This document shows positions 26,768-36,907 of a stretch of DNA of 40,691 nucleotides, one piece after another. Position numbers and translations under genes: made by a program. The stretch covers positions 1 through 40,691 of the forward strand of contig JACRLF010000037.1 in the NCBI GenBank assembly GCA_016235365.1. The letters run 5' to 3'. Numbering within the stretch: the first letter of the stretch is position 1; each line of letters begins with the position of its first letter. The stretch is from Deltaproteobacteria bacterium (GTDB taxonomy: Bacteria > Desulfobacterota > GWC2-55-46). A model generated the notes under the pieces. That model was not told where the DNA came from, searched no databases, and saw only the letters and a list, made by a program, of their open reading frames with translations.

Positions 26768-28741
26768 ATGCCGAGAATAGGCGTTTTTGTCTGCCAGTGC
26801 GGCAACAACATAGCGGCCACGGTCGATACCAAAAAGGTAGCCGAGGAGATGGGCAGGCTCCCTGGCGTCGTATACACGTGCGACTACAAGTTCATGTGTT
26901 CCTCGCCGGGGCAGGAGATGCTCAAGCAGGCCATCAAGGAGAACAACCTCGACGGCGTCATCGTCTCCGCCTGCTCTCCCCACATGCACGAGAAGACATT
27001 CAGGAAGGCGAGCGAGGCCGCGGGGCTCAACCCCTACCGGTGCGAGATAACGAACATCCGCGAGCAGTGCTCATGGGTCCACCACGACAGGACAAAGGCC
27101 GTGGGCACGGTCAAGTCCATGGACCTGACCAGGATGACCATACAGAGGCTCAAGAAGAACAGGCCCCTTGACAAGATTAGGATACCGGTCAGGAAAAGGG
27201 CGCTTGTGATAGGCGGCGGCATAGCAGGGATACAGGCGGCCCTCGACATAGCCGAGGGCGGGAGGGAAGTGATACTCGTTGAGAAGGAGCCCTCCATCGG
27301 CGGCAACATGGCCCGGCTTTCCGAGACCTTCCCGACCATGGACTGCTCGCAGTGCATCCTTACGCCAAAGATGGTCGAGGCCGAGCTGAACGAGAACATA
27401 AAGCTCTATACGTACTCCGAGGTGGAGAAGGTCGACGGCTATATCGGCAACTTCACCGTCCGGATAAGGAGAAAGTCCAAGTACGTGGACGAGGAGAGGT
27501 GCACCGGGTGCGGTGAGTGCATCGAGAAGTGCCCGTTCAAGGTGGAGAGCCGGTTCGAGTTAGGGCTCGCCAAGCGCAAGGTGATATATACGCCCTTCCC
27601 GCAGTCAGTGCCCAACGTCCCTGTTATAGACGCGCCGAACTGCCCGAAGATACAGAAGGACAGGTGCGGCGTCTGCGCCCTGGTCTGCGGCCCCAAGTGC
27701 ATAGACTTCAAGATGGAGGATAGGATAGAGACCGTGGAGGTCGGGGCCATCGTGGTCGCCACCGGCTACCAGCTCATGCCAAACGCGCGCTTCGGGGAGT
27801 ACGGCTACGGGAGGATCAAGGACGTCATAAACGGCATGCAGTTCGAGAGGCTCGCCTCCTCGTCCGGGCCCACGGGCGGTGAGATAAGAAGGCCCTCGGA
27901 CGGCAAGGTCCCGGATAGCGTGGTCTTTATCCAGTGCGTCGGTTCCAGAGACGAGAAAAAGGGGGTCTCGTACTGCAGCAAGGTCTGCTGCATGTACACA
28001 GCCAAGCACACGATGCTCTACCACCACAAGGTGCACGGCGGCAAGGCGTACGTATTCTACATGGACATACGCTGCGCCGGGAAGCGCTACGAGGAGTTCG
28101 TGAGGAGGGCGATAGAGCACGACGGGGCGATGTACCTGAGGGGCAGAGTGTCGAGGGTATACGAGAGGGACGGCAAGGTCATAGTCCAGGGCGCGGACAC
28201 CCTGAGCGCGAGCCAGGTGGAGATAGAGGCGGACATGGTGGTGCTGGCAACCGCCATAGTTTCAAGGGACGGGGCCGACACCCTCGCCCAGAGGCTCGGC
28301 ATAGGGTACGACAGGCACAGGTTCTACAACGAATACCACCCGAAGCTCAAGCCCGTTGAGACTGTCACGGCCGGCATCTACCTCGCAGGCACATGCATAG
28401 GCCCGATGGACATACCGGAATCCGTGGCGCAGGGGAGCGCGGCGGCGAGCAAGGTGCTGGCCCTCTTTTCAGCGGATGAGATGTCGAGGGAGCCGATAAC
28501 GGCCCTCGTCAACAAGGCCACCTGCAACGCCTGTTGGGACTGCGTCACCGCGTGCCCGTACTCGGCGATAGAGAAGGACGCCGTCAAGAACAGGCAGGGC
28601 GAGATAGTGAGGCGGCTCGCCAGGGTAAACGACGGGGTGTGCCAGGGCTGCGGGGTGTGCGTCGCCGCGTGCAGGTCAAAATCGATAGACCTCAAGGGGT
28701 ATACCGACGAGCAGGTCTTCGCGGCGATAAACGCGTTTTGA
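26768..28741 (+). CDS. hdrA: Heterodisulfide reductase subunit A-like (FAD, multiple 4Fe-4S)
   Basis: 657 aa; GVFVCQCGNNI, VIGGGIAGIQAALDIAEGG, CTGCGECIEKCP, C-terminal CNACWDCVTACP and CQGCGVCVAAC. Confidence 0.94.
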   Translation: MPRIGVFVCQCGNNIAATVDTKKVAEEMGRLPGVVYTCDYKFMCSSPGQEMLKQAIKENNLDGVIVSACSPHMHEKTFRKASEAAGLNPYRCEITNIREQCSWVHHDRTKAVGTVKSMDLTRMTIQRLKKNRPLDKIRIPVRKRALVIGGGIAGIQAALDIAEGGREVILVEKEPSIGGNMARLSETFPTMDCSQCILTPKMVEAELNENIKLYTYSEVEKVDGYIGNFTVRIRRKSKYVDEERCTGCGECIEKCPFKVESRFELGLAKRKVIYTPFPQSVPNVPVIDAPNCPKIQKDRCGVCALVCGPKCIDFKMEDRIETVEVGAIVVATGYQLMPNARFGEYGYGRIKDVINGMQFERLASSSGPTGGEIRRPSDGKVPDSVVFIQCVGSRDEKKGVSYCSKVCCMYTAKHTMLYHHKVHGGKAYVFYMDIRCAGKRYEEFVRRAIEHDGAMYLRGRVSRVYERDGKVIVQGADTLSASQVEIEADMVVLATAIVSRDGADTLAQRLGIGYDRHRFYNEYHPKLKPVETVTAGIYLAGTCIGPMDIPESVAQGSAAASKVLALFSADEMSREPITALVNKATCNACWDCVTACPYSAIEKDAVKNRQGEIVRRLARVNDGVCQGCGVCVAACRSKSIDLKGYTDEQVFAAINAF

Positions 28742-28787
28742 TCGTTCCCCGCTTTTCTAAAGGGGGCGAGGGGGATTATAAGGGATA

Positions 28788-29267
28788 ATGGAACGGATAA
28801 TGGGCGAACATACTGAACATACGCAGACAACGGGCAACTCCTCCGAGCCCAGGATAATGGCCTTTGTCTGCAACTGGTGCACCTACGCCGGGGCTGACCT
28901 CGCCGGCACCAGCAGGATGGAGTACAGGCCGAACGTCAGGGTAATAAAGTTGCCGTGCACCGGCAGGATAGACCCGCTCTTCATAATAAAGGCCTTCGAG
29001 AACGGGGCCGACGGGGTGCTCGTCTCCGGGTGCCATCCCGGCGACTGCCACTACACGACCGGGAACTACCACGCCAGGAGAAGGTGGATAGCGTTCAAGA
29101 ACCTGATGGAGTTCGTGGGTATAGACATGAGGAGGCTCCACTTCTCATGGGTGTCGGCGTCCGAGGCGATAAAATGGGTCGATCTCATAAATAACGTTAC
29201 CGAAGAGGTCGGGAAGCTCGGCCCCTTCATGGAATACAAGGGCCTCGGAGCCCAGGCGGTCGAGTAG
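28788..29267 (+). CDS. mvhD: MvhD/FlxD-like hydrogenase-type iron-sulfur subunit
   Basis: FVCNWCTYAGADLAGTSRMEYRPNVRVIKLPCTGRIDP...SGCHPGDCHYTTGNYHARRR. Confidence 0.92.
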   Translation: MERIMGEHTEHTQTTGNSSEPRIMAFVCNWCTYAGADLAGTSRMEYRPNVRVIKLPCTGRIDPLFIIKAFENGADGVLVSGCHPGDCHYTTGNYHARRRWIAFKNLMEFVGIDMRRLHFSWVSASEAIKWVDLINNVTEEVGKLGPFMEYKGLGAQAVE

Positions 29268-29348
29268 GCAAATCTGACGCCGTTCAGGGCGCAGGCGGAC
29301 CGACTCCGCGGCGCCTTGAGGCAGTGGTAGACAAAAGAGCATATCAAA

Positions 29349-30242
29349 ATGGAAAACGCGGTAAGAGAGAAGGCAAAAGGGCTTCTAACCTCCGGGGAGG
29401 TCAAGGTCGTGATAGGGTGGGGGTGGAACAGGAATGGGACCCGGACGACCCCGGTCTTCATAACAAGGCCCGAGGACGCTGGAAGGCTCGTATGGAACCC
29501 GCTCTGCGTCAACAACCTCTCCGTCTACCTGACGAGGAAGTTCAAGGACATCCAGGCCCTCGGAAGGCCCGCGATAGTGGCCAAGGGGTGCGACATAAAA
29601 AACATCGCCGTGCTTGTCTCCGAGGCCCAGGTAAAGAGGGAGGACGTATACATAATCGGGGTGACGTGCGACGGGGTGGTATACAGGCAGGAGCTGTGGA
29701 AGGGGGAGCTGACCCCCAACATCATGCCGACCAAGTGCCATAACTGCGACGTCAGGAACCCGCACATAGCCGACTGCGTGATAGGGGACAGGAGCGGTTT
29801 TGTCCCGCCGGAGGCCCCCGCAGGCATGGTATTCGACAGGATAAAGGCCCTTGACGCCAAGGAGAGCGCGCAGAGGTGGGAGTTCTGGATTAAGGAGTTC
29901 TCCAGGTGCGTAAAGTGCTACGCCTGCAGGCAGGTCTGCTCCCTATGCTACTGCGAGAGGTGCATAACCGAGAAGAACATGCCGCAGTGGATAGAGACCT
30001 CGGCGCACCCGAGGGGCAACCTGTCGTGGAACCTCACGAGGGCGATGCACCTCGCTGGCAGGTGCACGTTCTGCGGCGAGTGCGAGAGGGCGTGCCCGGT
30101 CAACATCCCGCTCAACCTGGTGAACCAGAAGCTTATAACGGTCGTAAAGGACGCGTTCGACTACCGTTCGGGGTATGACGCATCGGCCCATCCGCCGATG
30201 ATAGTATTCAGCCCCGAGGACAAGGAAAACTTCATAAAATAG
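29349..30242 (+). CDS. FlxC-like 4Fe-4S dicluster protein
   Basis: 297 aa; CVKCYACRQVCSLCYCERC and CTFCGECERACPVNIPL; position between mvhD and flxB-like genes. Confidence 0.75.
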   Translation: MENAVREKAKGLLTSGEVKVVIGWGWNRNGTRTTPVFITRPEDAGRLVWNPLCVNNLSVYLTRKFKDIQALGRPAIVAKGCDIKNIAVLVSEAQVKREDVYIIGVTCDGVVYRQELWKGELTPNIMPTKCHNCDVRNPHIADCVIGDRSGFVPPEAPAGMVFDRIKALDAKESAQRWEFWIKEFSRCVKCYACRQVCSLCYCERCITEKNMPQWIETSAHPRGNLSWNLTRAMHLAGRCTFCGECERACPVNIPLNLVNQKLITVVKDAFDYRSGYDASAHPPMIVFSPEDKENFIK

Positions 30243-30476
30243 GATGCTCTGAAAAATTCTACCGATGGTGTCATTCTGAGCCCTTCGCTCTGTCATTCTG
30301 AGCGTAGCGAAGAATCTTGGTTTTTCGCGCAGGATAAACTCCGCGAAGAATCCCGCTCTTTCGCTCAGGACAGGCTCCGCGAAGAATCTTGTCTCCATGA
30401 AAATCAGCAGGCCATGAGATTCTTCGTCGCTTCGCTCCTCAGAATGACAGAAAGAAAGTGAATTTTTCAGAGCATC
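30243..30476. repeat. Non-coding 234-bp TIR element (MITE-like) between flxC-like and flxB-like genes
   Basis: Perfect 17-bp TIR GATGCTCTGAAAAATTC / GAATTTTTCAGAGCATC; interior carries TGTCATTCTGAGCGTAGCGAAGAATCTT and its inverse. Confidence 0.85.
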
Positions 30477-30499
30477 TATAGGACAAGCACGGCGCTTAT

Positions 30500-31516
30500 A
30501 TGGCGGATAAATTCCTTAAAAGAGAGAATTTGGGCAGGCTCATCGACTCCGTAAGGAACGGGGGCGCCCGTTTCGTGGCCCCTGCTATCGACGCCCGTCA
30601 GGCCGTTTACAGGGCAATATCGGGCGCGGATGAGGTGACATGGGATTATATCCTACCGCGCAACTCCTTCAAGGACTACCTATTCCCGCAGACCGAGGTG
30701 GTGGCCGAGTACTCCATAGGGGAGGGGGGCGTGGAGATAAGGGGCCGGGAACTCTCCCCTAAGGATACGGTGGTATTCGGCTCGCGGCCATGCGAGGCCG
30801 CAAGCCTCGCTTCGCTGAGGTCTGTATTCACCTGGGACTCCGTGGACGAGTTCTACACCGCGAGGGAGGATAAGACCACGGTGGTGACGGTCGCCTGCAC
30901 GAACGGGGACGAGGCCTGCTTCTGCACCACTGTGGGGCTCTCTCCGGAGTCCGTTGCCGGGTCCGACGTGATGCTCAGGGAGACGGCAGACGGGGACTTC
31001 AGCGTGACCGCCATTACCGGCAGGGGCAGGGGGTTTCTCTCCGCGCACTCCGCGGCCTTTGAAGACAGCGGTAGCGGCTCTGCCCAAAAACCCCTCTTCG
31101 TGCCGGAGAAGATAGAGGGCGTGGACATAAGCAGGATAAAAGAGAGGCTCGCGCGGAAGGAGCACTACGACGACCCCGTCTGGGCCGGGCTTACGAGGAA
31201 GTGCATAGGGTGCGGCGCGTGCACGTTCGTGTGCCCCACCTGCCACTGCTTCGATATAATAGACGAGGGCACGGCCTTCGAGGGCGAGAGGAGGAAGAAC
31301 TGGGACGCCTGCCAGTTCGACTCCTTCACACTCCACGCAAGCGGCCACAACCCGAGGGACGCGCAGTTCAAGAGGTGGCGCAACAGGTTCATGTGCAAGT
31401 TCAACTTCTATCCGAACAAGTTCAACTCAAGGGGCTGCGTGGGCTGCGGCAGGTGCATCCGGGTCTGCCCGGTGAGGCTCGATATAACTGAAGTGATGGA
31501 GGAGATGTCCAGGTAG
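30500..31516 (+). CDS. FlxB-like 4Fe-4S protein (sulfite reductase A / hydrogenase beta-like)
   Basis: 338 aa; CIGCGACTFVCPTCHCFDI and CVGCGRCIRVCPVRLDITEV. Confidence 0.8.
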   Translation: MADKFLKRENLGRLIDSVRNGGARFVAPAIDARQAVYRAISGADEVTWDYILPRNSFKDYLFPQTEVVAEYSIGEGGVEIRGRELSPKDTVVFGSRPCEAASLASLRSVFTWDSVDEFYTAREDKTTVVTVACTNGDEACFCTTVGLSPESVAGSDVMLRETADGDFSVTAITGRGRGFLSAHSAAFEDSGSGSAQKPLFVPEKIEGVDISRIKERLARKEHYDDPVWAGLTRKCIGCGACTFVCPTCHCFDIIDEGTAFEGERRKNWDACQFDSFTLHASGHNPRDAQFKRWRNRFMCKFNFYPNKFNSRGCVGCGRCIRVCPVRLDITEVMEEMSR

Positions 31517-31597
31517 CCGGGCTCAAGAGCGCCGCTCCCCGGGGCCGCGTCCGTCTTATTTGCAGCGGACGGCGGCGGCAAGGACCGTTAACAGACA

Positions 31598-32431
31598 ATG
31601 AACAACCTGTATCTGCCGCATCTTGCTACAATCGAGGACATATACGAGGAGGCCCCTGACGTAAGGAGCTTCAGGCTTGTATTCAAGGATGAAAGGCTCA
31701 GGGACACCTTCGACTTCAAGGCCGGCCAGTTTGCCCTCTATTCGGCGTTCGGCCTCGGGGAATCGACCTTCTGCATAGCGTCACCCCCCACGCGCAAGGG
31801 GTACGTACAGTGCACGTTCAGGAGGACGGGCAGGGTCACCGGCGGGCTCGCCGAGATGTCCATAGGGGACGTGATAGGCTTCAGGGGCCCTTACGGCAAC
31901 CACTTCCCGGTCGACGATTGGAAGGGCAGGAACATGGTCTTCATAGCCGGGGGCATCGGGCTTCCTCCGGTGCGCTCCCTCATATGGAATGTGCTCGACA
32001 GGAGGGAGGACTTCGGCAATATAACGATAGTCTACGGGGCCAGGACCGCAGCCGATCTTGTCTATAAAAATGAGCTCAAGCACTGGGCGGGCATGGGCGA
32101 TGTGAGGGTCGTTGAAACCGTGGACCCGGGCGGGGAAACGCCGGACTGGAAGGGTAAAATCGGCTTTGTCCCCACGGTACTCGAGGAGGCGGCGCCGTCG
32201 TCGAAGGACGCCGTCGCCGTGACGTGCGGGCCCCCTATAATGATAAAGTTCGTGATAAACGCCCTCGGCAAGCTCGGCTTCGCGGATGGGAGCATCTATA
32301 CCACGCTTGAGAACAGGATGAAGTGCGGGATAGGCAAATGCGGCAGGTGCAACGTCGGCGATATCTATATATGCAAGGAAGGCCCGGTCTACACGGCCGC
32401 CGAAGTGAAGAGGATGTATAACGACTTTTAG
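31598..32431 (+). CDS. FlxA-like FAD/NAD(P)-binding oxidoreductase (ferredoxin reductase fold)
   Basis: 277 aa; MVFIAGGIGLPPVRSLI, VTCGPPIMIKFV, C-terminal MKCGIGKCGRCNVGDIYICKEGP iron-sulfur motif. Confidence 0.88.
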   Translation: MNNLYLPHLATIEDIYEEAPDVRSFRLVFKDERLRDTFDFKAGQFALYSAFGLGESTFCIASPPTRKGYVQCTFRRTGRVTGGLAEMSIGDVIGFRGPYGNHFPVDDWKGRNMVFIAGGIGLPPVRSLIWNVLDRREDFGNITIVYGARTAADLVYKNELKHWAGMGDVRVVETVDPGGETPDWKGKIGFVPTVLEEAAPSSKDAVAVTCGPPIMIKFVINALGKLGFADGSIYTTLENRMKCGIGKCGRCNVGDIYICKEGPVYTAAEVKRMYNDF

Positions 32432-32511
32432 CGTTGCGGGCCGACGCCGCGCCGGTCAGCCGTGCCGCCGGGTTAGAGTCGAATTATACACAACGTCATA
32501 AATAAATGCGC

Positions 32512-32668
32512 ATACGGGGTGTCAGAACAAACTTCCACTTGCATAGCTTCGCGGCAAGTGGAGCCTGCCGAGGCGCGACGAAGGCACGGCGTGAGGCGCA
32601 CTTTTGCCGTGCGCCGCAACGACGAGCCGAGGAGCAACGAAGGTATGCAAAGTTATGACACCCCGTAT
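32512..32668. repeat. 157-bp TIR element between flxA-like and frdB-like genes
   Basis: ATACGGGGTGTCA / TGACACCCCGTAT perfect 13-bp TIR; inner imperfect IR ACTTGCATAGCTTCG / CGAAGGTATGCAAAGT. Confidence 0.85.
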
Positions 32669-32694
32669 AGCTTGAAAACGCGGGAGAATGCGCC

Positions 32695-33483
32695 ATGTCA
32701 GAAGATAAGAAGCCGTTAAAGCCGCTCGCCACCGGCGACAGGACCATACCGCCGGAGGGCGCGAAGATGATACCCATATACATAATGGGGAGGGAGTACA
32801 TGGTGCCGGAGACCCTCACCATAATGAAGGCGGTGGAGTACGCGGGCTACACATATATCAGGGGATGCGGCTGCAGGGGCGGGATATGCGGCGCGTGCGG
32901 CACGTTCTACCGTTTCCTCGGCGACTACAGGCTCCGCTCCGGGCTCGCGTGCCAGACCGTGGCCGGGCCCAACATGGTCATCATGCAACTCCCGTTCTTC
33001 CCGTTGAACAGGCCTGACTACGTCCTTGACGAGATAAAGGGCAACCCCCACGAGGAGCTGAGAAGGCTCTACCCGGAGGTATTCAAGTGCATAGGGTGCG
33101 GCACGTGCACCAGGACCTGCCCGATGGACATAGACGTGATGGACTATATAGCCCTTATGAAACGCGGGGACCTGAAGGGCGCGGCCCACAAGAGCTTTGA
33201 CTGCGTCATGTGCGGCCTGTGCGCGTCGCGCTGTCCGGCGCAGATAACGCAGTTCATGGCCGCCATGTTCGTCAGGAGGGTGTACGGCAAGTACATCCTG
33301 CCCAGGGCCGGCCACCTGGAGAGGCGCGTTTCCGAGGTGAAGGGCGGCAAGTACGAAAAGGCCCTCAAAGGCCTCGCCGCGATGAAGCAGGACGAGGTTA
33401 AAAAGCTCTACGTCGAGAGGGAGAGGGAGCCGGACCTCGCGGAGCCGGGCAAGTGGATGCCCAGGGACGTGACGAACCTGTAG
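32695..33483 (+). CDS. frdB: Fumarate reductase/succinate dehydrogenase-type iron-sulfur subunit
   Basis: 2Fe-2S motif CGCRGGICGACGTFYR...C and CIGCGTCTRTCPMDIDVMDY, CVMCGLCASRCPAQI. Confidence 0.82.
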   Translation: MSEDKKPLKPLATGDRTIPPEGAKMIPIYIMGREYMVPETLTIMKAVEYAGYTYIRGCGCRGGICGACGTFYRFLGDYRLRSGLACQTVAGPNMVIMQLPFFPLNRPDYVLDEIKGNPHEELRRLYPEVFKCIGCGTCTRTCPMDIDVMDYIALMKRGDLKGAAHKSFDCVMCGLCASRCPAQITQFMAAMFVRRVYGKYILPRAGHLERRVSEVKGGKYEKALKGLAAMKQDEVKKLYVEREREPDLAEPGKWMPRDVTNL

Positions 33484-33612
33484 CGCCCTTTTTAACGTTC
33501 TGAAACCGCCGTGGTTTTTTAAACCCCTGTGGTTTCATTGATGACGCGGCGGACGGTCTTGACAGGCTGCTGATGGGCTTTTTCAGCGGCCTGCTAAAAT
33601 TACGGAGGCAAG

Positions 33613-35262
33613 ATGAGCGGATATACGCCGGAACTCAAGGAGCTTATAAGGAAGGTGGAGGCCACAAGGCCCGCAAGGGTGGAGAAGGCCAGGAAGGGAG
33701 AGCACTTCCCGGCCCTCACTCTCGAGCAGAGGCAGGAGTGGCTCAGGAAATACCACCCGGACTATAAGAACGACGGCAGGAGGAAGGTGCTGGTCGGCCC
33801 CAACAGGGGCGCTGAGCTTCCCGAAGAGATAGCCGCGCTCCTTGAGTCCAAAAGCAGGATAGACCCGTTGGCGATAGACCTCAAGAGGACGGACTACGAG
33901 GCCGACCTCCTGGTGATAGGCGCCGGAGGGGCCGGCACCGCGGCGGCTCTCGCCGCGCAGGAGGCCGGGCTCAAGGTGCTCGTCTCAACGAAGCTACGCC
34001 ACGGGGACTCAAACACCGTAATGGCCGAGGGCGGCATACAGGGTGCCACGCAGGAGGGCGACTCCCCCTACCTCCACTACCTCGACGTCATCGGCGGCGG
34101 CCACTTCAGCAATGTCCCGGAGCTTGTGGCCGCGCTCACCAACGACGCCCCCCTCATCATCCACTGGCTCGAGGGCCTCGGCATGATGTTCGATAAGATG
34201 CCGGACGGCAGGATGAAGGTCAGGCACGGCGGCGGGACATGCAGGAAGAGGATGCACTCATCCGGGGACATGACCGGGGCCGAGATCATGAGGGTCGTGA
34301 GGGACGAGGCGCGCAACCGCTCGGGGGACATAAAGATACTGGAATTCTCCCCGGCCGTTGAACTCATCCTCGACGAGGAGGGGCGCGCCGCCGGGGCGGT
34401 CCTATATAACCTTGAGACCAAAGAGTACTACGTGGCGCGGGCCAGGGCGGTGCTGATTGCCACGGGCGGCTTCGGGAGGCTCCACATCCAGGGGTTCCCG
34501 ACCACCAACCACTACGGCGCCACCGCTGACGGGTGCGTCATGGCCTACAGGGCCGGGGTCAGGCTCCAGGACATGGACTCCACCCAGTACCACCCGACCG
34601 GCGCGATATTCCCGGAGCAGAACGTCGGGCTCCTTATCACCGAGAAGGTCAGGGGCCTCGGGGCGCAGATACTGAACGCCGAGGGCGAGCAGTTCTGCTT
34701 CCCGCTCGAGCCCAGGGACGTGGAATCGGCCTGCATAATAAGGGAGTGCCTCGATATCGGCAAAGGCGTGGCCACCCCCACCGGCAGGTCCGGCGTCTGG
34801 CTCGACTCCCCGATGATAGACATGCTCCACGGGGAGGGGACCGTAAGAAAGGAGCTACCGGCCAAGTACATACAGTTCAAGCGCTACGACATGGACATAA
34901 GCAAGTCGCCGATGCTCATATACCCGACGCTCCACTACCAGAACGGCGGCATACTGATAAACGAATGGGCCGAGACGGGCGTAAAGGGGCTCTACAGCGC
35001 CGGAGAGGTGGCCGGAGGGGTCCACGGCAGGAACAGGCTCATGGGCAACTCCCTGCTCGACGTCCTTGTCTTCGGCAGAAGGGCCGGGCTCAGGGCCGCC
35101 GAGTACGCGAAGTCGAATAGACCCGGCGTCAAGCTGACCCTGAGGCACGTCGAGGCGTTCAACAGGGAGGTCGAGGAGGCCGGGATAGATGGTGCCCGGA
35201 CGGCCCCGATACTCCTGCCCGACTACTCGCCGGACCACGTGAGGGCAAGACAGGTCGGATAG
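33613..35262 (+). CDS. frdA: Fumarate reductase/succinate dehydrogenase-type flavoprotein subunit
   Basis: 549 aa; LLVIGAGGAGTAAALAAQEAG, NTVMAEGGIQGA, ATGGFGRLH, QYHPTGAI, GLYSAGEVAGGVHGRNRLMGNSLLDVLVFGRRAG. Confidence 0.9.
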   Translation: MSGYTPELKELIRKVEATRPARVEKARKGEHFPALTLEQRQEWLRKYHPDYKNDGRRKVLVGPNRGAELPEEIAALLESKSRIDPLAIDLKRTDYEADLLVIGAGGAGTAAALAAQEAGLKVLVSTKLRHGDSNTVMAEGGIQGATQEGDSPYLHYLDVIGGGHFSNVPELVAALTNDAPLIIHWLEGLGMMFDKMPDGRMKVRHGGGTCRKRMHSSGDMTGAEIMRVVRDEARNRSGDIKILEFSPAVELILDEEGRAAGAVLYNLETKEYYVARARAVLIATGGFGRLHIQGFPTTNHYGATADGCVMAYRAGVRLQDMDSTQYHPTGAIFPEQNVGLLITEKVRGLGAQILNAEGEQFCFPLEPRDVESACIIRECLDIGKGVATPTGRSGVWLDSPMIDMLHGEGTVRKELPAKYIQFKRYDMDISKSPMLIYPTLHYQNGGILINEWAETGVKGLYSAGEVAGGVHGRNRLMGNSLLDVLVFGRRAGLRAAEYAKSNRPGVKLTLRHVEAFNREVEEAGIDGARTAPILLPDYSPDHVRARQVG

Positions 35263-35459
35263 GTTGACGATCGGCTCAGGCGGGGTTGCGGTAAACCCCG
35301 CCTTTTTCATGGCGGCGGAACCTTAAAAAATATTGTTTTTATCCCGGCAAGAGTGTAAATTTAGTCTTCCTGGCGATATCCCGTAAAAACGGCCGGCATA
35401 CGACTTTATACGGCTTCGGTTCCAAGCACAAATATCCTTATAAGCGGGGGGGCTGACAG

Positions 35460-36635
35460 ATGAACATCCACGAGTACCAGGCGAAGCAGATACTCGCCAA
35501 GTACGGGGTCGTTGTGCCAAAGGGCAAGATCGCCTTTACGCCGGCCGAGGCCGAGGAGGCCTCGAACGAGCTCTTTAGGGAAGGCAACAGCGTATGCGTC
35601 GTAAAGGCGCAGATACACGCGGGCGGCAGGGGCAAGGCCGGCGGCGTCAAGCTCGCAAAGAGCAGGGAAGAGGCGGGCGCGTTCGCAAAGGAGCTTTTGG
35701 GCAAGGTGCTCGTGACCCATCAGACCGGGCCGGCGGGCAAGGAGGTCAAGAAGGTATTGATAGAGGAGGGCTGCCAGATAGCAAAGGAGCTCTACCTCGG
35801 GCTCGTGGTCGACAGGGCCACGCACAGGGTCGTGGTGATGGTCTCTACCGAGGGCGGTGTGGAGATAGAGGAAGTGGCCGCCAGGAGCCCGGAGAAGATA
35901 CTGAAGGAGTTCATCGACCCGGCCGTGGGCCTTATCCCGTTCCAGGCGCGCAAGCTCGTCTTCGGGCTCGGGCTCGACAAGGGGCTCGTAAACAAGGCGG
36001 TCAAGTTCATGACCGGGCTCTATAACGCCTTCGTAAGCTCGGACTGCTCCATGGCGGAGATAAACCCGCTCGTCATCACGAAGTCCGGCGATATCATCGC
36101 CCTTGACGCCAAGATGTCCTTTGACGACAACAGCCTCTTCAGGCACAAGGACATCGAGGGGATGAGGGACCTCGACGAGGAAGACCCGAAGGAGGTTGCG
36201 GCGTCGCGCTACAACCTGAACTACGTCTCCCTTGACGGCGACATAGGCTGCATGGTCAACGGCGCGGGGCTCGCCATGGCGACGATGGACATGATAAAGC
36301 TCTCGGGGGGCAGCCCGGCCAACTTCCTGGACGTGGGCGGCGGGGCGAACAAGGAGCAGGTGACGGCGGCCTTCAAGATAATAATGTCGGACCCGAACGT
36401 CAAGGCCATGCTCGTGAACATCTTCGGCGGCATCATGAGGTGCGACATCATCGCCGAGGGCATCATCGCCGCCGCGAAGGACGTGGGCATCAAGGCGCCG
36501 CTCGTGGTAAGGCTCCAGGGCACGAACGTCGAGCAGGGCAGGAAACTCCTTGCGGACTCCGGGCTCAACATATTGACGGCCGAGCGGATGGACGAGGCGG
36601 CCGAGAAGGCCGTTGCGGCCTCAAAGAAGGCTTAG
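35460..36635 (+). CDS. sucC: Succinate-CoA ligase beta subunit
   Basis: [22 protein letters not shown]...[18 protein letters not shown]...[16 protein letters not shown]. Confidence 0.96.
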   Translation: MNIHEYQAKQILAKYGVVVPKGKIAFTPAEAEEASNELFREGNSVCVVKAQIHAGGRGKAGGVKLAKSREEAGAFAKELLGKVLVTHQTGPAGKEVKKVLIEEGCQIAKELYLGLVVDRATHRVVVMVSTEGGVEIEEVAARSPEKILKEFIDPAVGLIPFQARKLVFGLGLDKGLVNKAVKFMTGLYNAFVSSDCSMAEINPLVITKSGDIIALDAKMSFDDNSLFRHKDIEGMRDLDEEDPKEVAASRYNLNYVSLDGDIGCMVNGAGLAMATMDMIKLSGGSPANFLDVGGGANKEQVTAAFKIIMSDPNVKAMLVNIFGGIMRCDIIAEGIIAAAKDVGIKAPLVVRLQGTNVEQGRKLLADSGLNILTAERMDEAAEKAVAASKKA

Positions 36636-36650
36636 CGCGCCGCGCCGTGA

Positions 36651-36765
36651 ACATGCATAGCGAGCGCATTCTCCGCAGCTTGCTGCGGGGTCAAGCGAGC
36701 GAATCGGATATGGATACTTCCTTACATGTCGAAGATTCCCCGCGGCTTGCCGCGGGGAGCTTCAA
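36651..36765. repeat. Palindromic repeat family R2, intergenic copy between sucC and sucD
   Basis: GCATAGCGAGCGCATTCTCCGCAGCTTGCTGCGGGG...CCCCGCGGCTTGCCGCGGGG; aligns with 11816-11926. Confidence 0.85.
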
Positions 36766-36907
36766 CCACCCCGGAGCAAGCTCCGCTGTATCCGAAGGAA
36801 TTTACGTTAATGGCTTGCCAAGCCCAAGCTTCGGGGAAGTATACCAGAAGGAAACATTAAATTACCTTAAATTACAAAAAATGAAAAACCCGCGGAGGTT
36901 TTGACCG

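Noticed and set aside
28788-29267. Possible selenocysteine site in the MvhD/Hdr proteins
   Set aside because: All expected positions read as Cys codons, with no in-frame TGA at SGCHPGDCHY.
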